A DNA stretch of 57,625 bases from Defluviicoccus sp. bin129. GTDB taxonomy: Bacteria > Pseudomonadota > Alphaproteobacteria > MPNO01. Positions within the stretch are counted from its first letter, which is position 1, and the number at the start of each line of letters is the position of its first letter. Positions 32,693 through 40,407 of the stretch are shown one piece after another. The DNA lies in NCBI GenBank assembly GCA_002239065.1, contig MPNO01000024.1, positions 1 to 57,625 on the forward strand. Direction: 5' to 3'. The notes under the pieces are model-generated. The model had not been told where the DNA came from. It ran no database searches and worked only from the letters and a program-made list of their open reading frames with translations. A program made the translations under genes and the position numbers.

Positions 32693-32895
32693 CTCGTTCC
32701 TCCCTTTAATTGTCCGGCGGCCCGCCTTGCCGGTCTCGGGAGGCGAACCGGTCCCTTCATGCTGGGTGGGGGCGGTGCAACTGTCAAGTCGCGCGACGCT
32801 CCGGGCCCGCTCCTTGGCAGCCCCCCGGGCCACCGCCATAATGCCGGCGGGTTGCGCGCCGCGTCGGCGGCGCGGCGGAGAGCGGGGGGTACGCC

Positions 32896-33900
32896 ATGAA
32901 GCTCGACATCTACAACCACATCTTTCCGGTCAGGTATTTCGAGCGGATGCAGGAGGTCATCCCCAACAAGGGGCCGATCAAGCGCTGGCTCAACATCCCG
33001 GTGCTCTACGATGTCGACGCCCGGCTGCGGATGATGGACTCGTTCGGCGAGTACCAGCAGATCCTGTCCAACTCGATGCCGCCGATCGAGTTCATCGCCG
33101 GCCCCGAGCGGACGCCCGAGCTCGCCCGACTCGCCAATGACGGCATGGCGGAGCTCTGCCGGCGCTACCCGGACCGCTTCCCGAGCTTCATCGCCTCGCT
33201 GCCGATGAACAACATGGACGCCACGGTGGACGAGATCGACCGCGCGATCGGCGAGCTCGGCGCGTGCGGCGTGCAGATCTTCAGCCACGTCAACAACCGG
33301 CCGCTCGACGAGCCCGAGTTCTACCCGCTGTTCGAGAAGATGGCGGGGCACGATCTGCCGATCTGGCTGCACCCGGCGCGCGCCGCCAACCACCCCGACT
33401 ACCTGACCGAGGACAAGTCGAAATACGAGATCTGGTGGACCTTCGGCTGGCCCTACGAGACCTCCGCCGCGATGGCCCGGATCGTGTTTTCCGGCATTTT
33501 CGACAAGCTGCCCGACATCAAGATCATCTCGCACCATCTGGGCGCGATGATCCCCTATTTCGAGGGCCGCGTCGGGCCGGGCTGGGACCAGCTCGGCACG
33601 CGCACGGCGGACGAGGACTACGAGGCGCTGCTGGCCTCGATGAAGAAGCGCCCGGTCGACTATTTCAAGATGTTCTATGCCGACACCGCCACCTTCGGCT
33701 CGGATGCCGCGACCGATTGCGGGCTCGCCTTCTTCGGCATCGACAAGTGCCTGTTCGCCTCCGACTGCCCGTTCGATCCCGAGGGCGGGCCGATGTATAT
33801 CCGCGAGACCATCCGCATCCTCGACGGGCTCGAGGTCAGCGACGCCGAGCGCGGCGCGCTCTATCTCGACAACGCGAAGAAGCTCCTGAAGCTCAACTAG
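32896..33900 (+). CDS. ACMSD/resorcylate decarboxylase-like amidohydrolase
   Basis: The 334-residue TIM-barrel protein matches the amidohydrolase_2 group: WLHPARAANHP, KIISHHLGAMIPYFEG and LFASDCPFDPEGGPMYI are the strand-end segments holding His and Asp ligands. The N-terminal HxH pair is DIYNHIFP here, so the first ligand position is Tyr6 and only His8 remains (gamma-resorcylate decarboxylases use a Glu there). Decarboxylation of an aromatic or aliphatic acid is likely. It starts 203 bp from the divergent binding-protein gene and is followed by the DMT transporter. Confidence 0.85.
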   Translation: MKLDIYNHIFPVRYFERMQEVIPNKGPIKRWLNIPVLYDVDARLRMMDSFGEYQQILSNSMPPIEFIAGPERTPELARLANDGMAELCRRYPDRFPSFIASLPMNNMDATVDEIDRAIGELGACGVQIFSHVNNRPLDEPEFYPLFEKMAGHDLPIWLHPARAANHPDYLTEDKSKYEIWWTFGWPYETSAAMARIVFSGIFDKLPDIKIISHHLGAMIPYFEGRVGPGWDQLGTRTADEDYEALLASMKKRPVDYFKMFYADTATFGSDAATDCGLAFFGIDKCLFASDCPFDPEGGPMYIRETIRILDGLEVSDAERGALYLDNAKKLLKLN

Positions 33901-33934
33901 GTCGACGCCCCGGGCGCCTCGCCGGTTTCCCGTC

Positions 33935-34852
33935 TTGACCGGCATCCTCGACGACCCCGCCCGGCGGCGCGGGCTGGTCGGCATCGCGCTCGCGGTCGGC
34001 GCGGCGCTCACCTTCACCGCGTCCACGGTAGCGGCGGTGTTCTCCTACGAGGGCGGCGGCGAGCCGCTGGCGGCGATCAGCTCGCGCTATATCGGGGCGA
34101 TGCTGGTCTTCTTGCCGCTGCTGTATTTTTCGGGCACCGGCTTCACCCTGCCGCGCCGCGAGCGCCTGATCTCGCTCGCCCTCGGCGGCCTCGCCGCGAT
34201 CCAGGCCTATTGCCTGTACACCTCGATCGCCCATATCGCGGTCGGGGTCACCTTCGCCATCTTCTACATCTACCCGATCCTGGTCGCCCTGATCGCCATC
34301 GCCTTCCGCCAGGACCGGATCACGCCGGCGATCGTGGTCGGGCTGGTGGCCGCCTTCGCCGGCCTGATGCTGGTCTTCGACGTGACCGGAGAGGAGTCCA
34401 ATCTGTGGGGCTCGCTGCTCGCCATCGGCGCGGCGATCTCATGGTCGATCATCGCGGTGGCGAGCGGCGGGGTGATGCGCACCCAGGACCCCCGCCTGTT
34501 CACCTTTCACCTGCAGATTTCCGCCGGGCTGATCTATCTCGTGATCTGCCTGATCGCCGGCGACGTCGCGCTCCCCCAGACCGCCAAGGGCTGGGCCGGG
34601 CTGGTCACGCTGCCGCTGTTCTACGCCGTGTCCATGCTGGGCTATTTCGGGGCGATCGCGCTGATCGGCTCGATCCGCGCCTCGCTGCTGATGAACCTGG
34701 AGCCGGTGTTCACCATCGCCGCCGGGTTCCTGATCCTGGGCCAGGTGCTGACCCCGCTCCAACTCGCCGGCGCCGCGCTGGTGATCGGCGCAGTGCTCGC
34801 GGTCCGGATAGAAAAGGCGCGCCCGGGCACGCAGGACGCCGGTTCGTCCTAG
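33935..34852 (+). CDS. EamA/DMT-family transporter
   Basis: A 305-residue membrane protein with ten hydrophobic helices in two EamA halves. The start is TTG at 33935, 34 bp after the decarboxylase stop. RYIGAMLVFLPLLYF and VFTIAAGFLILGQVLTPLQLAGAALVIGAVL are the characteristic helix and final PxN/E-helix pairs. It may export or exchange a small metabolite. Its 3' end overlaps the convergent enoyl-CoA hydratase by 4 bp. Confidence 0.87.
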   Translation: MTGILDDPARRRGLVGIALAVGAALTFTASTVAAVFSYEGGGEPLAAISSRYIGAMLVFLPLLYFSGTGFTLPRRERLISLALGGLAAIQAYCLYTSIAHIAVGVTFAIFYIYPILVALIAIAFRQDRITPAIVVGLVAAFAGLMLVFDVTGEESNLWGSLLAIGAAISWSIIAVASGGVMRTQDPRLFTFHLQISAGLIYLVICLIAGDVALPQTAKGWAGLVTLPLFYAVSMLGYFGAIALIGSIRASLLMNLEPVFTIAAGFLILGQVLTPLQLAGAALVIGAVLAVRIEKARPGTQDAGSS

Positions 34853-35631
34853 TCGCGCTCGAACCTGGCCTTGCGCCGTTCGAGGAAGGCCTCGATCCCG
34901 GCGCGCGCATCGGTGCTGGTCTGGGTCAGGGCCGAGGCGACCGATTCGGTGAACAGCCCTTCCTGCCGCGACATGTCGGCGATGCGGCCGATCGCGCCGA
35001 TCGCCATCGTGTTCACCATCGGCGCGTTGCCGGCGATGGTCTCGGCGAGCGCGATCGCCTTGTCCAGCGCCTCGCCCTCGCCCACCAAGTAATGCGACAG
35101 GCCGAGCGCCTGGCCTTCCTCGGCGGAGACCCGGCGTCCGGTCAGCATCATCTCGGTGGTGCGCCCGGCGCCGATGATGCGCGTGACCCGCACCGTCGCC
35201 CCGCCGCCGACGAAGATGCCGCGCTGGCCCTCGGGGAGCTGGTAGATCGCGCTCGGCTCGGCGACCCGCACATGGGTGGCGGCGGCGATCTCCAGCCCGC
35301 CCCCCATCACCGCCCCCTGCATGGCGGCGACCACGGGGATCCTGCCGAACTCCACCAAGTCGAGCGTGCGGTGCCAGTAGCGCGAGGTCTCGAAGGACTC
35401 GACCGGATCGCGCTCCTTGTGCTCCGCCAGGTCGAGCCCGGCGCAGAAATGCCGGCCCGCGCCGCACAGCACCAGCGCCCGCGCTTCCTCCGGGACCGCC
35501 TGGAAGAACCGGTTGATGTCCTGGATCAGCCGGGTGTCGACCGCGTTTCCCTTCTCCGCCCGATCGATGGTGAGGATCGCGACCGGCCCCCGCTGCTCGA
35601 ACCGCAGCACGTCGCTTTCGAACTTCGTCAC
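34849..35631 (-). CDS. Enoyl-CoA hydratase/isomerase family protein (complete)
   Basis: The 260-residue crotonase-fold protein contains LCGAGRHFCAGLDL and GAVMGGGLEIAAATHVRVAEPSAIYQLPEGQRGIFVGGG, which supply the oxyanion hole and the catalytic-glutamate region (GLU in LPEGQ). The start is GTG 35631. It is divergent from the SDR gene. Such hydratases act in beta-oxidation-like steps of carboxylic acid or aromatic catabolism, fitting the CoA-transferase and CoA-ligase elsewhere in the window. Confidence 0.92.
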   Translation of the reverse strand: MTKFESDVLRFEQRGPVAILTIDRAEKGNAVDTRLIQDINRFFQAVPEEARALVLCGAGRHFCAGLDLAEHKERDPVESFETSRYWHRTLDLVEFGRIPVVAAMQGAVMGGGLEIAAATHVRVAEPSAIYQLPEGQRGIFVGGGATVRVTRIIGAGRTTEMMLTGRRVSAEEGQALGLSHYLVGEGEALDKAIALAETIAGNAPMVNTMAIGAIGRIADMSRQEGLFTESVASALTQTSTDARAGIEAFLERRKARFERD

Positions 35632-35719
35632 GTCGCAATTGACCCGGTTGTTTCGCGCCAGCTATAGGGGCCGTGGCTGGCGGTGTAAACTGACGGCGGT
35701 ACTGCGGAAGGGGACGGGA

Positions 35720-36481
35720 ATGGACATCGCGGGCATTTCGGCGCTGGTCACCGGCGGGGCGTCGGGCCTCGGCGCGGCGAGCGCCAGGCGTCTGGCCGGG
35801 CTCGGGGCGAAGGTCGGCATCCTGGATCTCAACGGCGACGGCGCGAAGGCCGTCGGCGCGGAGCTCGGCGGCGCCGGGGTGGGCTGCGATGTCACCGGCG
35901 CCGACGCGGTGGAGGCGGCGCTCGCCGAACTCTCGGATGCCGTGGGCGTGCCCCGGGTGGTGGTCAACTGCGCCGGTATCGGGGTTGCCGGGCGCATCGT
36001 CGGGCGCGGCGGCCCGATGCCGCTCGAAGCGTTCACCCGCGTGGTCGACATCAACCTGTTCGGCACCTTCAACGTCATGCGGCTCGCCGCCGCCGCCATG
36101 TCGGAGCTCGATCCGAACGAAGAGGGCGAGCGCGGGGTCGTCATCAACACCGCCTCGGTCGCCGCCTTCGACGGGCAGATCGGCCAGGCGGCCTATGCCG
36201 CGTCCAAGGGCGCCATCGCCTCGATCACGCTGCCGGCGGCGCGCGAATTCGCCCGCATGGGCGTTCGCGTCGTGACCATCGCGCCCGGCATCCTGGAGAC
36301 GCCGATGTTCGACAACGTGCCCGAGGCCGCGCGCGAGGGGCTGCTCTCGATCACCCAGTTCCCGGCGCGTCTCGGCCTGCCCGAGGAATACGCGCATCTC
36401 GTCCAGCACATCGTGGAGAACCCGCTGCTCAACGGCGAGACCATCCGACTCGACGGCGCGGTCCGCCTGCCGCCGCGATAG
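35720..36481 (+). CDS. SDR-family 3-hydroxyacyl-CoA dehydrogenase-like oxidoreductase
   Basis: The 253-residue Rossmann protein has TGGASGLGAASARRL (residues 11-25), NCAGIG in the coenzyme region, and the catalytic triad in NTASVAAFDGQIGQ...YAASKGAI (Ser, Tyr, Lys). The C-terminal FPARLGLPEEYAHLVQHIVEN and GETIRLDGAVRLPPR match the 3-hydroxy-2-methylbutyryl-CoA dehydrogenase/type 10 HSD group. Acts after the hydratase. It starts 88 bp from the divergent hydratase gene and is followed 14 bp later by the VOC gene. Confidence 0.93.
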   Translation: MDIAGISALVTGGASGLGAASARRLAGLGAKVGILDLNGDGAKAVGAELGGAGVGCDVTGADAVEAALAELSDAVGVPRVVVNCAGIGVAGRIVGRGGPMPLEAFTRVVDINLFGTFNVMRLAAAAMSELDPNEEGERGVVINTASVAAFDGQIGQAAYAASKGAIASITLPAAREFARMGVRVVTIAPGILETPMFDNVPEAAREGLLSITQFPARLGLPEEYAHLVQHIVENPLLNGETIRLDGAVRLPPR

Positions 36482-36495
36482 CGAGGGAGGCCGCA

Positions 36496-36942
36496 ATGGC
36501 CAAGACCCGGAACAAGGCCCGCGTGATGGGCATCAACCATGTCGTGCTCGAGGTCGACGACCTCGACGAGGCGCTCGCCTTCTACGGCGCCGTGTTCGAG
36601 TTCGAGCTGCGCGGGCGCGGCGAGACCAACGCCTTCATCGACATGGGCGACCAGTTCATCCAGCTCACCCTGAACAAGGGCGGCTCGCCCGACGTCAAGC
36701 GCCATTTCGGGCTGGTGGTGGACGACCGCAGCACGGTCCGCGCGGCGCTGGAAGAGCTCGGCGCGGAGATGATCGGCAACCGGCTGAATTTCCGCGATCC
36801 GTGGGGCAACCGCGTCGAGGTCGTGCCCTACGACAACATCCAGTTCACCAAGGCCGAGCCGGTCCTGCGCGGCATGGGGCTCGACGGGCTGGAGAAGACC
36901 GCCTCGGCGAAGGAAGAGCTGGCGAAGAAGGGGCTCGCCTAG
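36496..36942 (+). CDS. VOC (glyoxalase/bleomycin resistance) family protein
   Basis: The 148-residue protein has the paired beta-alpha-beta-beta-beta units of the vicinal oxygen chelate fold: INHVVLEVDDLDEALAFYGAVFEFELR at the start and LNFRDPWGNRVEVVPYDNIQF near the end, with a metal-ligand His/Glu set partly visible (His in INHV and Glu in RVEV). Possible methylmalonyl-CoA epimerase-like, dioxygenase or glyoxalase role. It has GAGGGAGGCC as ribosome-binding site and ends 18 bp before the convergent LLM gene. Confidence 0.85.
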   Translation: MAKTRNKARVMGINHVVLEVDDLDEALAFYGAVFEFELRGRGETNAFIDMGDQFIQLTLNKGGSPDVKRHFGLVVDDRSTVRAALEELGAEMIGNRLNFRDPWGNRVEVVPYDNIQFTKAEPVLRGMGLDGLEKTASAKEELAKKGLA

Positions 36943-36960
36943 CCGGCGGAGTCCGAGCCC

Positions 36961-38019
36961 CTACAGATCCCTCACATGGGGCAGGACTTCCTTCCCGAAG
37001 ATCTCCAGCGAACGCATGATCCCGGCCTGTGGCAGCGAGCCGAAATCGACCAGCATGCCGATCTGGGTGATGCCGATATCGGCCAGCACCCGGATGCGCT
37101 CGATCGCCTGCTCCGGCCCGCCCATCAGGACGCGCCCCGGGAAGTAGGACTCGAAGGTGAAGCGCCGCTGGCCGGCGTCGCGCTGCTCGTAGCCCTTGTA
37201 GGCCACGGGGTCGGCCGGGTTGCGGGTGGCTTCGAGCCCGGCGTCGGCGTATTCGCTCATCGGCCCGTGCACCGCCGCTGCCAGCCTGGAATCGTCCCCC
37301 TCGGCCAGGAAATATGCGTGGTAGACGCAGCAGATCTCGTGATCCTCCAGCTTGCGCCCGGCGTCCCTGAGCGCGTCGCGGTACCAGCCGATGCGCTCGA
37401 CCGCGATCTCGTGGTCGACGTGATAGGCGACGTAGAGCAGGTTGTGCCCCTCTTTTGCGGTCCATTCGAAGCTCTCGGGCGACAGGAGGCAGGCGACCCA
37501 GATCGGCGGGTGCGGCTTCTGGTAGACCGGAGGCAGGATCGGCAGTCCGGTCATCGCGGGCCGGAACCCGCCGTCGAATTCGAGCGTCGGCTCCGACCAC
37601 GCCCGCCGGATCAGGGCGACCCCCTGCTCGACCCGCTCGCGGCTTTCCTTCATCGGGACGCCGAAGGCGTCGAACTCGTCGCGGATGAAGCCGCGCCCGA
37701 CGCCGAAATCGAACCTGCCCTTGGAGAGCTGGTCGAGCGCGGCGGCCTGCTCGGCCACCCGCACCGGGTCGTTCAGCGGCAGGATCGTCGCCCCGGTGCC
37801 GAGCCGGATCCGCCCGGTCCGCCCCGCGAGGTAGGAGAGGAACGCGTAGTTCGCCGGCAGCAGGCCCCCGTGGCGGACGAAATGGTGCTCCACCATCCAG
37901 GCGTAATCGATGCCGATGCGGTCGGCGTAGACGACCTGCTCCACCATGTTGTGGTAATGGGTATGGGCGTCGCGGGTCTCGGGTAAATAGGTCGGCAGGT
38001 AGAACAGGCCGAATTTCAT
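36961..38019 (-). CDS. LLM-class flavin-dependent oxidoreductase (second copy)
   Basis: The 352-residue luciferase-like monooxygenase shows MKFGLFYLPTYLPETRDAH, DYAWMVEHHFVRHGG, LLPANYAFLSYLAGRTGRIRLGTGATILPLNDPVRVAEQAA, and FDFGVGRGFIRDEFDAFG, the typical flavin-binding and active-site strands. Its size is normal for the bacterial luciferase alpha-like group acting with a separate reductase. ATG 38019 has CGGAGAG upstream. It is distinct in sequence from the gene at 26314, so the window has two different LLM proteins. Divergent from the deaminase gene. Confidence 0.9.
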   Translation of the reverse strand: MKFGLFYLPTYLPETRDAHTHYHNMVEQVVYADRIGIDYAWMVEHHFVRHGGLLPANYAFLSYLAGRTGRIRLGTGATILPLNDPVRVAEQAAALDQLSKGRFDFGVGRGFIRDEFDAFGVPMKESRERVEQGVALIRRAWSEPTLEFDGGFRPAMTGLPILPPVYQKPHPPIWVACLLSPESFEWTAKEGHNLLYVAYHVDHEIAVERIGWYRDALRDAGRKLEDHEICCVYHAYFLAEGDDSRLAAAVHGPMSEYADAGLEATRNPADPVAYKGYEQRDAGQRRFTFESYFPGRVLMGGPEQAIERIRVLADIGITQIGMLVDFGSLPQAGIMRSLEIFGKEVLPHVRDL

Positions 38020-38104
38020 GCACGGCTCTCCGGAGGTGATCAGGGCGGCGGCCGGACAGTTTGCTGCGGCCGGGTCCGCGGACGCAACAGGGAGGTGACA
38101 GGCG

Positions 38105-38554
38105 ATGGGCGAAGAGGAACGGCTGAGACGGGCCTTCGCGGCGGCGCGGCGGGCGGCGGCGAACGGCAACCCGCCTTTCGGCTCGGTGCTGGTCGACGCC
38201 GCGGGCGGGATCGTTCTCGAAGCCGAGAACGACATGATCACCACCGGCGACGTGACCGGCCATGCCGAGATCAACCTGATCCGCGAAGCCAGCCGCAAAT
38301 TGGGCCCGGCGCTCGGCGGCTACACGCTCTATACGAGCTGCGAGCCCTGCGCGATGTGCTCGGTCGCCTGCTACTGGTCCGGGCTGGAGCGCATCGTCTT
38401 CGGGCTTTCCCATCCGAGGCTGGTCGAGATCCGCGGCGAAGGCGGGCCGCCGATGATGAACCTGCGCTGCCACGAGGTCGCCGAACGCGGCGTGCGCGGG
38501 ATGGCGGTGACCGGCCCCATGCTGGAGGACGAGGCGGCGGCGCTGTTCGGCTAG
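38105..38554 (+). CDS. Nucleoside/guanine deaminase-family cytidine-deaminase-fold protein
   Basis: A 149-residue zinc hydrolase with PPFGSVLVDAAG, the catalytic GHAEINLIREA (His and Glu) and TSCEPCAMCSVACYWSG (the PCxxC ligands). Family members include guanine deaminase and tRNA adenosine deaminase; the presence of a conserved region PPFGSVL and a short C terminus resembles the guanine/cytosine type. It starts with AGGGAGG and ATG 38105 and is convergent with the Rieske gene. Plausibly deaminates an intermediate of a heterocycle pathway. Confidence 0.9.
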   Translation: MGEEERLRRAFAAARRAAANGNPPFGSVLVDAAGGIVLEAENDMITTGDVTGHAEINLIREASRKLGPALGGYTLYTSCEPCAMCSVACYWSGLERIVFGLSHPRLVEIRGEGGPPMMNLRCHEVAERGVRGMAVTGPMLEDEAAALFG

Positions 38555-38558
38555 GCCG

Positions 38559-39569
38559 TCAGCCGCCGTTTTCCGCCGCGATCAGCCCGTCGACCACCTG
38601 GCGGGCGAGGATGGTGCCGCCGTCGATCGCCACGTCGACCGTGCGCACCCCGCTCGAGTCCGCCTCGATGGAGGCCTGCTGCGCCTCGAGGATCGCGCGA
38701 TCCTCCTCGAAGATGCCGCAGACCACACGATGCCACCATTCGCCGAATTCGCCGTCGGTCGGCCGGAAGTTGCGCGACACCGCCCAGAAATAGTTGGTCG
38801 TGCTCTCCGTCTCGGGCGTCAGGCAGTCGAGCACGAAGAACCGCACCCCGGCATTGGGGTCGTTGTTCCCGGGCGGCACCGCGCGCACCTCGACATGCAC
38901 GAAGCAGGGCGGCTGGAAATGGACCAGCTGGTAGCGGTCGATATTGGCGTCGCTCCCGGCCGCCCGGGCGAAAAAGGGCGGCGGCGGGATGTCGCGCATG
39001 ATGCGGTCGACGAAAACCTCGTTCCCCTCCCGGCGCGACTCGATCGGCGTCTCTGCGACGGCGTCGTTGCCGATGCTGGAGCTGTGCACATAGGTCTCGT
39101 GCGACAGGTCGATCAGATTGTCGACCAGGAGCTGGTAATGCGCCCGGACATGGAGGCGGTCGCGGAACGGCACCCAGCCGTCCTCGTCGAGCCCGGGCAT
39201 CGCCGGCAACAGCGACGCATCGGCGGCCTCGGGCGCCCCCATCCAGACCCAGATCCAGCCGTATTTTTCCACCAGCGGGTAGGCGCGCACGGCGGCGCGG
39301 CGCGGCACCCGGTCCTGCCCCGGCACGGCGACGCACCGCCCCTCCGGGTCGTAGGCGAAGCCGTGATAGCCGCAGACCAGCCGGTCGCCAGCCAGCCGGC
39401 CCCGGGAGAGCGGCAGGCGGCGGTGGATGCAGCGATCGGCGAGCGCGCGAGCGGTCCCGTCCTCGCTGCGGAAGAACACGATGGGCTCGCCGCACACCGA
39501 GCGCGCGAGCGGGGTGCGGCCGATTTCGGCGGCCGTGGCCGCGACGTACCAGGCCCGTTTGACGAACAT
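38559..39569 (-). CDS. Rieske [2Fe-2S] oxygenase, vanillate O-demethylase (VanA)-like
   Basis: The 336-residue oxygenase component has the Rieske cluster ligands Cys47, His49, Cys66 and His69 (RCIH and CGYH) and the mononuclear iron site in DNLIDLSHETYVHSS with its Asp and two His residues. The N-terminal region and length fit the VanA/aromatic O-demethylase group, which needs a separate reductase, none of which is visible next to it. It would demethylate or hydroxylate an aromatic ring. ATG 39569 has a GGGGAGGG site. It ends 4 bp from the convergent deaminase gene. Confidence 0.92.
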   Translation of the reverse strand: MFVKRAWYVAATAAEIGRTPLARSVCGEPIVFFRSEDGTARALADRCIHRRLPLSRGRLAGDRLVCGYHGFAYDPEGRCVAVPGQDRVPRRAAVRAYPLVEKYGWIWVWMGAPEAADASLLPAMPGLDEDGWVPFRDRLHVRAHYQLLVDNLIDLSHETYVHSSSIGNDAVAETPIESRREGNEVFVDRIMRDIPPPPFFARAAGSDANIDRYQLVHFQPPCFVHVEVRAVPPGNNDPNAGVRFFVLDCLTPETESTTNYFWAVSRNFRPTDGEFGEWWHRVVCGIFEEDRAILEAQQASIEADSSGVRTVDVAIDGGTILARQVVDGLIAAENGG

Positions 39570-39608
39570 GCCTCCCTCCCCGACGCCGCTATGGTGGCAT
39601 CCCGGCCG

Positions 39609-40392
39609 CTAGGCGTCGACCGCCCAGCGCGCCTTGCGGCGTTCGAGGAACGCACCGATCCCCTCCTGGGCGGCGTCCGACATCCGGGTCCGGACGTTCC
39701 AGCCGAGCCCGGTCTCGAACAGCGCCGGGTCCGGCCCGTAGCCGAGATCGGCGACCAGCTGCTTGGTGCCCGCGATCGCCTCCGGCGAGGCGGGGATGCC
39801 CCTCCACCCGGGCGTCGAGATCGGCGGCGTCCGCCGCCACCTCGTGGACCAGGCCCGCGCGCGCGGCCATATCGGTCCCGAACACCACCGCGCCGGTCGC
39901 GAGGTAGCGGAACCAGCCCGCGCCGATCCTCGGCAGCAGGAACCCCGCGATGATGCCGGGGGCGAGGCCGAGCCTGACTTCCGACAGGCAGAACCTGGTG
40001 TCCGCTTCGGCGATGGCGACGTCGCAGCACGCGACCAGGCCGAGCGCGCCGGCCATCGCCGCGCCGTGCAGCCGGCCGACGAGCATTTTGGGGCAGGCGG
40101 CGGCCGCCGCGTAGACCCGTTGCAGCCGCGCCGAGTCACGGGCCACCTCGTCCTCGCTGGCGCCCCGGGTGTCGCGCATCCAGTTGAGGTCGCCGCCGGC
40201 CGAGAACACCTTGCCGTTGCCGCGGAGCACGATGGCGCGCACCCCCTCGTCGGCGCCGAGGCGGTCGAACGCCGCCAGCAGCTCGTCCATCATCGCGGGG
40301 TCGATCGCGTTGCGCCGCTCCGGGCGGTCGAGCGCGATCGTCGCGATCCCGCGCGCATCTGCCTCCACGTCGATCGTCCGGTCGGGCTCCAT
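39609..40392 (-). pseudogene. Enoyl-CoA hydratase family gene with a frameshift near 39795-39803
   Basis: Frame one starts at ATG 40392 and reads to about ...DARVEG, including RGNGKVFSAGGDLNWMRD, GRLHGAAMAGALGLVACCDVAIAEADTRF. Just after that, the normal tail of the family (ASPEAIAGTK, FLERRKARWAVDA) continues one frame over to the stop at 39609. The total 784 nt is one base more than a multiple of three, so one inserted base, possibly in the GGGG stretch, is the likeliest cause. Whether it is a true mutation or an assembly error cannot be told. The gene is adjacent to the acyl-CoA ligase. Confidence 0.8.
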
Positions 40393-40407
40393 CGCGCGCT
40401 CCAGTCT

